Translations under genes and position numbers: made by a program
The notes under the pieces: model-generated
The model's database searches: none
Told to the model about the DNA's origin: nothing
The model's input: the letters and a program-made list of their open reading frames with translations, nothing else
Part shown: positions 44,383-54,069 of the stretch, one piece after another
How the letters are laid out: every line of letters starts with the position of its first letter
Numbering within the stretch: position 1 is the first letter of the stretch
Assembly (NCBI RefSeq): GCF_013167895.1
Contig: NZ_BLWC01000001.1
Span: 62,001 to 126,000, forward strand
DNA: 64,000 nt
Source: Streptomyces fulvorobeus
GTDB taxonomy: Bacteria; Actinomycetota; Actinomycetes; Streptomycetales; Streptomycetaceae
Direction: 5' to 3'

Positions 44383-45774
44383 CTACGCGTCTTGTTCGGC
44401 GGAACCTGTCACGACACGTTCCGCATTGTCCGGTGCCGGATCCCTGATTGTGCTGGGCATGGAAGCTGTGGCAGGGCAGGGCTGTGTGAAAGCACCTTCA
44501 AGCGCGTCGAGCTCGGCGAGCCAGCGGGCGGGGAGTTCGTCGATCTCGGGCAGGCTGGGGTCGCCGACGACGGCCAGGTGCGCGGTTCCGGCGTATTCGC
44601 CCAGGCAGACCGACAGGTGGTGTCCTGCGGGCAGGAACATCAGCGGCAGCAAGGCGTTGATGCTGTGGCCGTGGAGTTCGAGGGGACGTGCGGGACCGGG
44701 GACGTGGGTGGCCACCATGGTGGTGCGTCGCGGGTGCAGGATTCGTGCCAGGGCTCTGCCATGCCAGCGCGTGGGCAGGATGTCGAACAGAACATCCGCG
44801 TCGGGATCGCGGTGGCTGAACCGGATGTTTCTGGTGGCCAGGCGTGTGGCGGCCAGGCGTTCGGCAGCGGTGGGCAGGTGGCAGGGCAGGATGACGGGGA
44901 CACCGCGGTGGAAGTTGCCCAGCGCGGTGTTCGTACTGCTGCGCCGGGTGTTGAGGGGGACCGTCACCTGTACGGTGCCTGTGGTCCGGTCGGGCAGCCA
45001 GGGCCGCAGGGCGCCGGCGAGGGCGGCCAGGTAGACGTCGTTGAGACTGACACCACCTTCCCGGGCGATGGCCTTCATACGAGGCAGGGGGGTGTGGACC
45101 CACATGCGCCTGGGTGGGCCGGTCGGGGCTTGCACACGGTCGGGGCCGAGGCTGATCGCGTTCGCGGGCAGCGCGATACCGACGACCGCGCGTAGCAGGG
45201 CGCGCACGCGTGCGCTCGTCCAGGAGGGTGGGTGCACGGGGGGTGTACGGCGGCGCGGGAGGCCGGGTTCCCGCACCGCGGCGAGCGTGATCGCGATCAG
45301 GGACATGCCGTCGAGGAGGCCGTGGTGGGCGCGAAGGAGCAGGGCGAACTCGTTGTCACGGTGGCCGTGGAGCAAGGTCATGCCCCAGGTGACGTCCCTA
45401 AGCGGCTGGGCGCACACGCGCTCGATCGCCGCGTGCAGCGCGAGGTCACCGCCCAACGCCGTCAGCGCGACCTCCTCAAGGTGATCGGCTGGCGCTGCAG
45501 GGCCTACCGCGCTCGCGCCCCGTGGGCGAGCGCGGTCGCGCAGCGGCGGGTGGGCCGCCCGCATCAAGTTGATCAACGCGTGCAGTTCGACGGTCGAAGG
45601 GGCGGGGCCGGCGACCACGGCCACCCCGCCGATCTCGACGTTCGTGTGCGGGTGCGCGGCCGCGTAGTCGAACCAGCGTTCGCCCGCCGCGGTCGCATCG
45701 TCATGGTCGTGCACAGGGTTCTCCGCTGAATGTCGTTCGCGTGGCGAAGGCTGAGGCGATGGGCTTGTGTTCAT
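44383..45774 (-). CDS. WS/DGAT-type acyltransferase
   Basis: 463 residues from ATG 45774. The catalytic HHxxxDG motif is present (LLLRAHHGLLDGMSLIAITL), as are VTVPLNTRRSSTNTALGNFH and ATHVPGPARPLELHGHSINA, both typical of wax ester synthase/diacylglycerol acyltransferases. These join an activated acyl chain to an alcohol or, by analogy with other condensation-fold enzymes, an amine. It is convergent with the desaturase/ACP/KAS unit and upstream of (same strand as) the decarboxylase. An atypical N terminus and moderate divergence suggest it is not the storage-lipid enzyme. Start choice is tentative. Confidence 0.85.
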   Translation of the reverse strand: MNTSPSPQPSPRERHSAENPVHDHDDATAAGERWFDYAAAHPHTNVEIGGVAVVAGPAPSTVELHALINLMRAAHPPLRDRARPRGASAVGPAAPADHLEEVALTALGGDLALHAAIERVCAQPLRDVTWGMTLLHGHRDNEFALLLRAHHGLLDGMSLIAITLAAVREPGLPRRRTPPVHPPSWTSARVRALLRAVVGIALPANAISLGPDRVQAPTGPPRRMWVHTPLPRMKAIAREGGVSLNDVYLAALAGALRPWLPDRTTGTVQVTVPLNTRRSSTNTALGNFHRGVPVILPCHLPTAAERLAATRLATRNIRFSHRDPDADVLFDILPTRWHGRALARILHPRRTTMVATHVPGPARPLELHGHSINALLPLMFLPAGHHLSVCLGEYAGTAHLAVVGDPSLPEIDELPARWLAELDALEGAFTQPCPATASMPSTIRDPAPDNAERVVTGSAEQDA

Positions 45775-45890
45775 GAGGCACGCCACGCCGTGGGACACGA
45801 CATCGACGCAGCGCCCGGTGCGGCCGGATCTCACTTGCTCCCGTTCACGGTCCGCGGCTCCCCCTGAGCGATGTCCGGGCACGTACCTGG

Positions 45891-47368
45891 TTACCGGGCG
45901 CCGACCGGGGTCGTCGGCGAGGATTCGGATGACGCGGGCCGGTTGTCGGGGATCGTGGCTGCGATCTCGCGCACCAGAGCCCAGGCGTTGCGTACAGAGG
46001 TCTGGGACGCCAGGCGCGAGCCCAGGGCCGCGCGCAGGATGTAGCGGCCGTCAACGGTGGTGGGGGTTACCAGGATCTGGTGGGTGGCGTCGAGATCGTT
46101 GCGCAGGCACTCGGTTCGGGCGTTGTCACCGGTGAGGCGGAAACACACCAGTCCGAGTGAGTGCGAGACCAGTTCGAAGCCGGGGCTGTCCCGCACCAGG
46201 TCTGCGAGCAGCGCGGCGTGGGAGAGCTGTTCGCGGATGTGTGCGCGCAGGCCCTCGACGCCGTGGGTGCGTAGGACGAACCACAGTTTCAGGGCACGGA
46301 ATGGGTGCATGAGCGGCACCTGCCAGTCGCGGAAGTCGGTGACATCGCCCGATTCGCTGGCCTGGTTGCGCAGGAAAGGCGGGCAGATGTCCATGGCGGC
46401 GGTGAGGCTGTGGCGGTCAGCTACCCACATGGCGTCGCAGGGCGGTCCTGTAAGCAGCCACTTGTGGCAGTTCACGGCGTAGGAGTCGGCGTGCTCGACA
46501 CCCTCGTTGATCCAGCGGTTCTCGGGGCAGACGGCGGCCGAGCCGGCGTAGGCGGCGTCCACGTGCAGCCAGGCACCGAACTCCCGGCATACGACGGCGA
46601 TGTCGGCGACCGGGTCGATGGCGCAGGTGCCCGTGGTGCCGACCGAGGCGACCACGATCGCGGGAACGACGCCTGCCGCGCGATCGGCTGCCAGTTGCTC
46701 ACGCAGGGCGCGGGGGTCCATCTCGCAGGTGCCTGTCAGGGTGGGGATCTGGGTGGGTTCCCCAGGCCGGCGATGCGTGATGCTTTGGGGACGCAGGAGT
46801 TCGCCTGGTCGGTGCAGTACAGGCGGTAGCGCCCCTCGGTGCCGTGCTCGCGCCAGCGCCCACCCGAGGCCCGGTACAGGGCGGCGGCTACGGCCACCAG
46901 GACCGCTGAGGACGCGGAGTCCTGCAGGACCCCGCCGCCGTCCCCGGTGCTGAGGAAGCGCTCCGGCAGGCCCAGCGCGACCGCGAGGTGGTCCAGGACC
47001 GTCTCCTCGAGTTCGGTGGCGGCCGGGCCCGTCGACCACATCATGTGCTGGACCGCCAGGCCGGAGGCAAGAAGCTCGCCGACCACCGACGCGGGGCTGG
47101 TCTGGGTGGGGTAGTAGCCAAGGAACGAAGGGTGCTGCCAGTGGACGAGCCCGGGGATCACCACCCGCCGTACATCGGCCAGGACATCCCGGATCGGCTC
47201 GCCGTGCACCGGTGCACAGTCCGGCAGCATCGCACGTACGTCCCCGGGGTGAAGGTCTGGTGTCACCGGCAGGCGTTCCTCGCGCAGGTCCTCCCAATAG
47301 TCCTCGAGGATCGCGGCGACTTCGCCGATTGCGCTGCGAAACGAATCATCACCAGGAGTCACTGACAT
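45891..47368 (-). pseudogene. Group II PLP amino-acid decarboxylase (AADC-like), frameshifted as read
   Basis: From ATG 47368 the frame reads LVHWQHPSFLGYYPTQTSPA, MMWSTGPAATELEETVLDHL and STGDGGGVLQDSASSAVLVA, then stops after AGLGNPP. The adjacent frame continues from there as IPTLTGTCEMDPRALREQLA, HVDAAYAGSAAVCPENRW and the PLP lysine in SYAVNCHKWLLTGPPCDAMW, to the stop at 45891. The shift falls in a C run at 46760-46763 (G run on the coding strand); one more G restores a ~490-residue aromatic-L-amino-acid decarboxylase. Both halves are otherwise intact, so a sequencing error or very recent mutation is plausible. Confidence 0.8.
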
Positions 47369-47400
47369 GCCGGGTAACGTACCGCATAAAAACTAGTGAA

Positions 47401-48327
47401 ATGACCCAGATGACAGACGAATCCGTGCTGTGGCTCGCCCCGCCTCAGCACCTGCCCCACGACTTGGCGACCCTGCGGGAGGCCGCGGACCGACTTGACC
47501 GTCACCACCCAGCCCCGGACCACCGCCGGCTCCCCGAACGCGACCCCCGCGAGGCCGCCTTCGACGAATTCTTCGCGGTCGCACGGTGCGCCTGCACCCC
47601 CGCGCTCTTGTTGATCGACGCCCTCGACGACACCCTGGCCACAGTGCGGGCCTTCTCCCGGAACCCGGACGGATCTCTGACGGAGCCCGACCTCGATCTC
47701 GCCGCGCACGCGGCCGGCCTGATCCCGCGAACCGGCCTCTCCGAGTCCCGGACGCAGGCCACGGTGCGCCAGCGCTGGATCCAGGGGCACCGGCTGTTCT
47801 TCGCCCTCACCCAGGCGACCGTCATCGCCCTGCGGCACGCCCTTCGCGCCCCCTCGCCCGCAGGTTCCGCCCTCGGCCTGGAAAGCGCCGCTCACTTCCT
47901 GCGCGCCAGCGCGTCCGCCCTGCGCATCACCGCGTCTTTCGACGCGCAGGCATACCACGACACGGTCAGGCCCTCGATGGCCCCACCGCAGGCTCCCCGT
48001 GGATTCTCCGGCCTGTGGTCGGCCGATCATCGTGTCCTGGTGCAGAGTCTGCGCGAGTGGGGCCTGGCCGCACCGGCCAGGTCTTCTATCCTGCGCCCCG
48101 CCCACCGGCGCCTGGTGGAAGTCCTGACAGATGTTCACCACGCCCACGTGGGCGTCTGCTCGCGCTTCGTCGGCTCCGGGCCCTCCCTGCTCCGCGGCGC
48201 GGAACCGGGGGTGCAGGTCCTGGACCGCCTGTGCCAGCGGCGCCGCACCGCTCTGGACGCCGCGCCCGACGGCAGGCCGGCCCAACTGCGTGACGCCCGG
48301 AATGAAGACCTCACCCTTCACCACTGA
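47401..48327 (+). CDS. Uncharacterised protein beside the decarboxylase
   Basis: 308 residues from ATG 47401, only 32 bases from the divergent decarboxylase start and with no clear ribosome-binding site, so the transcript may be leaderless. It is all-helical (RTQATVRQRWIQGHRLFFAL, LESAAHFLRASASALRITAS) with a conserved-looking YHDTVRPSMAPPQAPRGFSG segment and a C-terminal VHHAHVGVCSRFVGSGPSLL. The layout faintly recalls the haem-binding PrnB/indoleamine dioxygenase superfamily, but this is only an impression. No signal peptide. Confidence 0.75.
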   Translation: MTQMTDESVLWLAPPQHLPHDLATLREAADRLDRHHPAPDHRRLPERDPREAAFDEFFAVARCACTPALLLIDALDDTLATVRAFSRNPDGSLTEPDLDLAAHAAGLIPRTGLSESRTQATVRQRWIQGHRLFFALTQATVIALRHALRAPSPAGSALGLESAAHFLRASASALRITASFDAQAYHDTVRPSMAPPQAPRGFSGLWSADHRVLVQSLREWGLAAPARSSILRPAHRRLVEVLTDVHHAHVGVCSRFVGSGPSLLRGAEPGVQVLDRLCQRRRTALDAAPDGRPAQLRDARNEDLTLHH

Positions 48328-48442
48328 ACCCGCACTTGACGCGCCTGGAGCGGGCGGGGGAAGCCGGCTCGGCTCGGCGGCTGGGTGGACTTCCGGCCAG
48401 CAGCAACATCACTTTGGGTACGCCTTGATCGTTAGTGCAGGT

Positions 48443-50614
48443 ATGCCAGTACACAGCGGGGATGTGACAGGGAGGGGGGCGTGGTCAACGTCCCGGGCCT
48501 GGGGGGTGGTGGTGTGCGCGGCGGTTGCGCTGGGCGTGGCGCTTTTGAGTCTCCCAGCGGTGTCCGGCGCTTTCGGCGCAGGCGGGACCATCGCCACAGG
48601 CACCGAGTCAGCCAGGGCTCAGACCCAGGCTGAGCGGCTGGGCGTCGGCACTGCGGATCTGGTGCTCGCCCTGACGATGCGCGACGGGAGCGCACGGCCG
48701 GCGGTTGCAGCGGGTACCGGGACCGTTGCCCGTGTGCTGGCGGACGAACCGGCTGTGCGTACGGTGCAGTCGGCCGCCACGGGAGATCCCTGGCTGATTT
48801 CGCGGGACGGACGCACCGGACTGGTGACGGTCTCGCTGTCGGGCAGCGACGCGGACCGCAAGGAAGCGGCGTTACGTCTCGTGCCCAAGGCGCGTGCGGC
48901 TGTGCCGGGGATGCGGGTGGACGCGAGCGGCGTCTCATGGGCGACGGCCGAGATCGACCAGCAAGGCGGGGCCGATCTGCTGAAGGCGGAACTCTGGGCT
49001 GCGCCGCTCATCGTGCTTCTCCTGTTGCTGACCTACGGTTCGTGGGCTGCGGCCGCGCTGCCCCTCGTCGTCGCCATGCTGGCCGTCGTCTGCTCTGTTC
49101 CCTTGCTGGGTCTGCTGGCCCACGTGAGTGATGTGTCCGCGTTCGCGGTCAACGCGGCCGCAGCCATCGGCTTCGGTCTGTCCATCGACTTCACCTTGTT
49201 CGTCCTCGCCCGCTACCGCGAGGAACACGTGAAAGGAATGCCGCGCGCCCGAGCACTGGACGTAGCGCTCAATACATCGGGTCGCTGCGTGTTCTGTTCG
49301 GCTGTGGTGATCTCATCATGCCTGGTGGCGATGGCCGCCATCCCCGTCCCGCTGCTGCGCGCGCTCGCCCTCGCGGGTGTGACGGTGACGTTGCTCGCGG
49401 CGCTGGCCGCGTTGACGGTGCTGCCGGCCGCGCTGACGCTACTGGGTGATCGCGTCGATGGCGCCGACCCGCTGCGCAGGCTGCGCCGGGCGCCGATCGG
49501 AGGAGCCAGCCGGTTCTGGCAGAAGGCCGCCCGGCGTGTCACTGCCCGGCCTGTGGCGGCGGGCCTGGGGGCGCTCGCGGTGCTGGTGGTGATGGCTTGG
49601 CCCGCAACAGGTCTGCGGCTGAGCGCGATCGACGAGCGGACGCTGCCGCCGACGGCCTCAGCCGCCGCCGCTGCCGCGGACCTCCGCGGGCGCTTCGACG
49701 TACCCCCGGAACGAGTCCAGGTGGTGGTCCTCGAACAGCCGGGAGCGGGCCTTGGCAACTACACGGCCGCCGTGGCCCGGCTGCCGCATGCGGGTGCGGT
49801 GCGCGTGGTGCCCAGTCCTGCGGCGGGTCGGCCTGGACATGTGGCGCAGGAGCGGCGCCCGGCAGCGGTGCTGGTGGCGGCAACGGTGGGACCCGACACG
49901 CCCCAGGCCGCGCGCCTGGTCGATGGGCTGCGCAAGACTCCCGCGCCGGGCCTGGTCCTGGTAGGCGGTCGGGCCGCGCAGATCACCGACACCACAGACG
50001 CGGTGCGCGGCGCACTGCCCTGGGTGGCAGTGGCGATGTGTGTGGTTCTGCTGGCCGCACTCACCGCGTTCACCCGCAGTGCGATGGCCCCCTTGAAAGC
50101 GCTCGCGGTGGCCCTCATCAGCCTGGCTGCCGTTCTCGGCTTGATCGTGTGGGCCTTCCAGTACGGACACGGGGCGGACGTGCTGGGCGGGTTCACGGTC
50201 ACCGGTTCCCTCGACGCAAGTCTGCTGCTGTTCACCCTGGCCGTCGCGTTCGGCCTGTCCATCGACTACGAGGTCTTCCTCTTGGGCAGAATCAGGGAGG
50301 AGTTCGACCGCGGCCTGGACAACCAGTCGGCCATCGTCAAGGGCATCTCCCGCACCGGCCGGCTGATGACCTCCGCCGCAGCGGCCCTCGCCATCTCCAC
50401 CGCTGCCATCACGACCTCCCACGTCACTATCCTCAAACTCATGGGCGCGGGCATCGCCTCCGCAGCCGTCCTCGACGCGATCCTGGTCCGCGGAATCCTC
50501 GTCCCCGCCGTCATGGCACTTCTCGGCCCCGCCAACTGGTGGAAACCCGCGCCCATCGGCCGGCGACGTCGTCGCGGCCCGCGCACCGCGACCACTGAAC
50601 CCGCGGCGAGCTGA
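48443..50614 (+). CDS. MMPL/RND-family lipid transporter
   Basis: 723 residues from ATG 48443. Two homologous halves each hold a periplasm-like loop and about five to six membrane helices. Motifs GFGLSIDFTLFVLARYREEH and AFGLSIDYEVFLLGRIREEF are the paired D-Y/F signatures of MMPL exporters that use the proton gradient. The C terminus is short and Arg-rich (RRRRRGP). MMPL proteins export lipids and lipid conjugates in actinobacteria, so with the neighbouring lipid genes an export role for the cluster product is likely. Confidence 0.9.
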   Translation: MPVHSGDVTGRGAWSTSRAWGVVVCAAVALGVALLSLPAVSGAFGAGGTIATGTESARAQTQAERLGVGTADLVLALTMRDGSARPAVAAGTGTVARVLADEPAVRTVQSAATGDPWLISRDGRTGLVTVSLSGSDADRKEAALRLVPKARAAVPGMRVDASGVSWATAEIDQQGGADLLKAELWAAPLIVLLLLLTYGSWAAAALPLVVAMLAVVCSVPLLGLLAHVSDVSAFAVNAAAAIGFGLSIDFTLFVLARYREEHVKGMPRARALDVALNTSGRCVFCSAVVISSCLVAMAAIPVPLLRALALAGVTVTLLAALAALTVLPAALTLLGDRVDGADPLRRLRRAPIGGASRFWQKAARRVTARPVAAGLGALAVLVVMAWPATGLRLSAIDERTLPPTASAAAAAADLRGRFDVPPERVQVVVLEQPGAGLGNYTAAVARLPHAGAVRVVPSPAAGRPGHVAQERRPAAVLVAATVGPDTPQAARLVDGLRKTPAPGLVLVGGRAAQITDTTDAVRGALPWVAVAMCVVLLAALTAFTRSAMAPLKALAVALISLAAVLGLIVWAFQYGHGADVLGGFTVTGSLDASLLLFTLAVAFGLSIDYEVFLLGRIREEFDRGLDNQSAIVKGISRTGRLMTSAAAALAISTAAITTSHVTILKLMGAGIASAAVLDAILVRGILVPAVMALLGPANWWKPAPIGRRRRRGPRTATTEPAAS

Positions 50615-50904
50615 CCGCCCGGCTGCCCGGCCACCACCCACACCCACCGCCTGTGTCACGGTGAACGGTGACGGCAACCGGCTGATGCGCGAGGCGGCTC
50701 CTGAACAACGCGGTGGGCCCCGCTAGCCGTGGTCGCCGGCTTGGCGGGCCGGGAGAGCCGACCTCGGCGGTACGCCCCCCCGCTCCGGGCTGTCCTGATA
50801 GAAGTACGAGGCGAAGACGCTGCTGCTCACGTGCAGGTGCGGCTTGGGGCAACGGCCGCCATCGCGGGCGACGGGCAGTCAGCCGCTGGCGGGCTGCACG
50901 ACTT

Positions 50905-51175
50905 CCCCGAACCTCGACATCCTGCATCTGCTGTGGCCGGTCAACAACGGGATCTTCCACTACATGGGCTTCACGCCCTTGCCCCCGTTCATTGCCTTCG
51001 CCCCCGCCTCGCCACCGAGCAGGGACGCAAGGGGTACCTCGACGCCTACGCCGAACACCTGTGCACCATCGAGACCACCGACCCCCTCTTCATGCACCCC
51101 CGCGAGGACTACGGACCCGACCAGCGGCTCCTGCCCAGCGTCGAAGCCCGCAGCGGCTTCCAGTGGAACCCCCGC
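50905..51175 (+). pseudogene. Flavodoxin-like NAD(P)H oxidoreductase remnant
   Basis: Frames read [20 protein letters not shown] and [10 protein letters not shown], then, one frame over, [20 protein letters not shown] and [14 protein letters not shown], ending [11 protein letters not shown]. These are C-terminal blocks of flavodoxin-2 quinone reductases. The FMN-binding N terminus is missing. Confidence 0.55.
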
Positions 51176-51449
51176 GCCGGCCAGACCCGCGCGGAAGCGG
51201 CCGCCGGTCACACCCCGGCACCTCAAGACCTCACGCACCACAACCCTGCCAGGACCGGTGACCTACGACCAAGGTCCACCGCCCGAACTCCGGTACGACA
51301 GCAGGTGGCCGACGAGCCGGCGGCCGCCACGACGTCGTCCTCGACCACGGGTTGTGGCTGCGCGAGGACCGCGACGCGTGGAGGAAGCGGCATGATCCTG
51401 GAGGGCGGTTTCTGCTGCTTCGGTCGACGTCACTCACTCATGATTGCCT

Positions 51450-51587
51450 TCACCGTGCGTCCTGGCCGAGCAGGTTTTGTCGAAGTTGCTGTTCAGCGGC
51501 CTGTTCCAGCAGGGCCCGTGCGGAGTCCGCATAGCGCATGGCGGTCCTCTCGTGGAGCCCGAACAGCTCGGCAAGGTGGAGGGGGTC
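51450..51587 (-). pseudogene. Integrase/recombinase C-terminal remnant
   Basis: The minus strand reads [34 protein letters not shown] to TGA 51450, the tail typical of actinomycete tyrosine-recombinase-like proteins (HLA..FG...KTAIRYA). It is cut at 51587, where IS630 sequence starts. Confidence 0.5.
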
Positions 51588-51720
51588 AGACCGCTACAAC
51601 GCCACGGCACAGCCGTTCCAGTGGAAGATCACCACTTCCGACCTGGACGATCTTCTGGCCAGACTCGACCGGCACCAACCCAGCCGGCACGAAGAATCCT
51701 CCGCCGCCTTGGCCGCATGA
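51588..51720 (+). pseudogene. IS630-family transposase C-terminal remnant
   Basis: [20 protein letters not shown] and [10 protein letters not shown] before TGA 51718 match the end of IS630 transposases (YN...PF.W.FT..DL). Catalytic residues are absent. It is unrelated in detail to the intact element at 5657. Confidence 0.55.
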
Positions 51721-51862
51721 TCAACCCCCGAAGGACTTCCGGAGCCGACCACTCAGGAATGCAGGACGGGACCTTGGCCCGAGTGGCTCTCTTGACGAGT
51801 CCATGCCATGCCTGCACGATGCGTCGCACGGGAAGCCCTCGTACCCCCACCCAGGAGACAGC

Positions 51863-53206
51863 ATGCGACTTCGCATACGCGGCAGAAGGTCCGCCACCCT
51901 CACGGCCTTACTGGCGCTCGCCGTCGCGGTACCGCTCACCGCCACCGCGCCCACCCCGAGCTCGCCCGCATCACCGGCCACCACACCGGTCGCGGCAGGC
52001 GAGGAGGTCATCCGGCAGTACGAGATCCACGGCCCGGACACCGCAGCCGAACGCACCGCCCTCACCGCCGCGGGCGTCTCCGTCGACGAGGCGGACGGCC
52101 ACGTGGTCGTCGTCAGCGCCAACCCCGAGCAGGCTGCCCGCCTGCGGGCACTCGGTCACAGCCTGAAGGTGCTGCCAGCGCCGCCCGACCGGACCGGGGG
52201 ACGGGCCGTGCGGCCGATGGATTTCCCCTCCGCCGACTCCCGCTACCACAACTACGCCGAGATGAACACGGAGATCAATCAGCGGCTCCAGCAGTACCCG
52301 GGCATCATGACCAAGCGGGTTATAGGCAAGACGTACCAGGGCCGGGACATCATCGCCATCAAGGTCAGTGACAACGTGGCCACCGACGAGAACGAGCCCG
52401 AGGTCCTCTTCACGCACCACCAGCACGCACGCGAGCACCTCACCGTCGAGATGGCCCTGTACCTGCTGCGCGAGCTGGGCGCGGGCTACGGCTCCGACTC
52501 CCGGATCACCAACGCCGTCAACGGCCGTGAACTCTGGATCGTGCCGGACCTCAACCCGGATGGCGGCGAGTACGACATCGCCTCCGGCTCCTACCGCAGC
52601 TGGCGCAAGAACCGGCAGCCCAACGCCGGCTCGTCGTACGTCGGCACGGACATGAACCGCAACTGGAACTTCAAGTGGGGCTGCTGCGGCGGTTCCTCGG
52701 GCTCGACCAGCTCGGAGACCTATCGCGGCCCGTCGGCCGAGTCGGCTCCCGAGGTGAAGGTCGTCGCCGACTTCGTGCGCTCCCGGGTGATCGGCGGCAA
52801 ACAGCAGATCAGGGCGGGCATCGACTTCCATACGTACAGCGAGCTGATCCTCTGGCCGTTCGGCTACACCAGCGCCGACACGGCGCCGGGCCTGACCCAG
52901 GACGACCGCAACGCCTTCGCCGCCGTCGGCGGGAAGATGGCCGCCAGCAACGGCTACACGCCGGAGCAGTCGAGTGACCTGTACATCACCGATGGTTCCA
53001 TCGACGACTGGCTGTGGGGCAACCAGAAGATCTTCGGCTACACCTTCGAGATGTACCCGGGTGGTGCCAGCGGGGGCGGTTTCTACCCGCCCGACGAGGT
53101 CATCGAGCGCGAGACCAGCCGCAACCGCGACGCGGTGCTCCAACTGATCGAGAACGCGGACTGCATGTACCGCTCGATCGGCAAGGAGCAGCAGTACTGC
53201 GCCTGA
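51863..53206 (+). CDS. Secreted M14 zinc carboxypeptidase
   Basis: 447 residues; ATG 51863 after AGGAG. A Sec signal ([20 protein letters not shown]) and a ~90-residue propeptide precede the M14 domain. Zinc ligands are visible as H and E in [19 protein letters not shown] [20 protein letters not shown] and the later H in [20 protein letters not shown]; substrate-binding Arg-Asn is in [20 protein letters not shown] and the catalytic Glu in [20 protein letters not shown]. Closest in layout to carboxypeptidase T/SG of Streptomyces, which removes C-terminal residues outside the cell. Complete, and followed by a hairpin. Confidence 0.93.
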   Translation: MRLRIRGRRSATLTALLALAVAVPLTATAPTPSSPASPATTPVAAGEEVIRQYEIHGPDTAAERTALTAAGVSVDEADGHVVVVSANPEQAARLRALGHSLKVLPAPPDRTGGRAVRPMDFPSADSRYHNYAEMNTEINQRLQQYPGIMTKRVIGKTYQGRDIIAIKVSDNVATDENEPEVLFTHHQHAREHLTVEMALYLLRELGAGYGSDSRITNAVNGRELWIVPDLNPDGGEYDIASGSYRSWRKNRQPNAGSSYVGTDMNRNWNFKWGCCGGSSGSTSSETYRGPSAESAPEVKVVADFVRSRVIGGKQQIRAGIDFHTYSELILWPFGYTSADTAPGLTQDDRNAFAAVGGKMAASNGYTPEQSSDLYITDGSIDDWLWGNQKIFGYTFEMYPGGASGGGFYPPDEVIERETSRNRDAVLQLIENADCMYRSIGKEQQYCA

Positions 53207-53213
53207 CGCAGGC

Positions 53214-53238
53214 CGCCGGTGCTTGGCTTCCACCGGCG
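53214..53238. terminator. Hairpin after the carboxypeptidase gene
   Basis: An 8-base stem (CGCCGGTG/CACCGGCG) with a 9-base loop, 8 bases past the stop codon. Confidence 0.5.
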
Positions 53239-53420
53239 CCTTAGGGGGGCGGGGGCCCGTCCCGGGGCAACGTGACCGGGGCTGGCACCGCCGAGGAATC
53301 GGCTGTCTCCCTGGCACGCCGACTAGGACCTGTCTGACAATTCCCGTCGGACCAGCGAGCGTCCGTCGAGCTGGCAGCCCGGATATGCGCCGACATCTGG
53401 CGGGTATTGCCGGGCAGGAC

Positions 53421-54050
53421 CTACGAGCGGCGGGCCAGCAGGTGCGCGTCGAGGAAACCCCGTTCAGAGGCCGGATCGTGGAGCAGCCGGGCGAAGGGAT
53501 CGAGACCGGCATCGGCCAGCAGTTCGGCGAGGCTATCTGCCGGCCAGCTGTAGGCGGGCGCCACTTTGTGGTTGAAGCGAACCGGTTCTTGTCCGTCGGT
53601 CCCGAAGAAGGAGACCAGGAGCAGGCCATCCGGCGCCAGGACGCGTACCTGTTCGGAGAGTAGCTCCGGCAGCTCCCCCGGAGGGGTGTGGATCATCGAG
53701 TAGTGGGCCAGCACGCCGCCGAGCGCGCCGTCCTCGATCGGCAGGGATTCCATCCGCGCCTCTTGGAAGCGCAGCGCCGGATGGGCCTGCCGGGCGTGGA
53801 CGACCATGCCGGGGGCAAGGTCGAGTCCGAAGGCGTCCAGGCCCAGTTCGTGCAGCATGGCTGTCAGATGTCCGGGCCCGCACCCGACGTCCGCTGCCCG
53901 CGGGTTGCCCGTCGCGCGCACCAGTTCGGCGAAGGTGCCGATCATGGCCCGGGAGAAAGGCTGTGTCTCCAGCCGGTTTGCGAACAGCGATGCGTACAGC
54001 TCGACGACACCGTCGTAGGCCGTCCTGGTGTCGTCCTGATGATTTGCCAC
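53421..54050 (-). CDS. Class I SAM-dependent methyltransferase
   Basis: 209 residues from ATG 54050. Motif I is RAADVGCGPGHLTAMLHELG and the acidic loop is FGLDLAPGMVVHARQA; motif II/III appear as GALGGVLAHYSMIHTPPGEL and VRVLAPDGLLLVSFFGTDGQ. The length suits a Methyltransf_11/25 small-molecule methyltransferase. Substrate unknown. It lies between the carboxypeptidase and a decayed IS5 element, as a single gene. Confidence 0.88.
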   Translation of the reverse strand: MANHQDDTRTAYDGVVELYASLFANRLETQPFSRAMIGTFAELVRATGNPRAADVGCGPGHLTAMLHELGLDAFGLDLAPGMVVHARQAHPALRFQEARMESLPIEDGALGGVLAHYSMIHTPPGELPELLSEQVRVLAPDGLLLVSFFGTDGQEPVRFNHKVAPAYSWPADSLAELLADAGLDPFARLLHDPASERGFLDAHLLARRS

Positions 54051-54069
54051 GGGCAGGACTCTATAGCCG

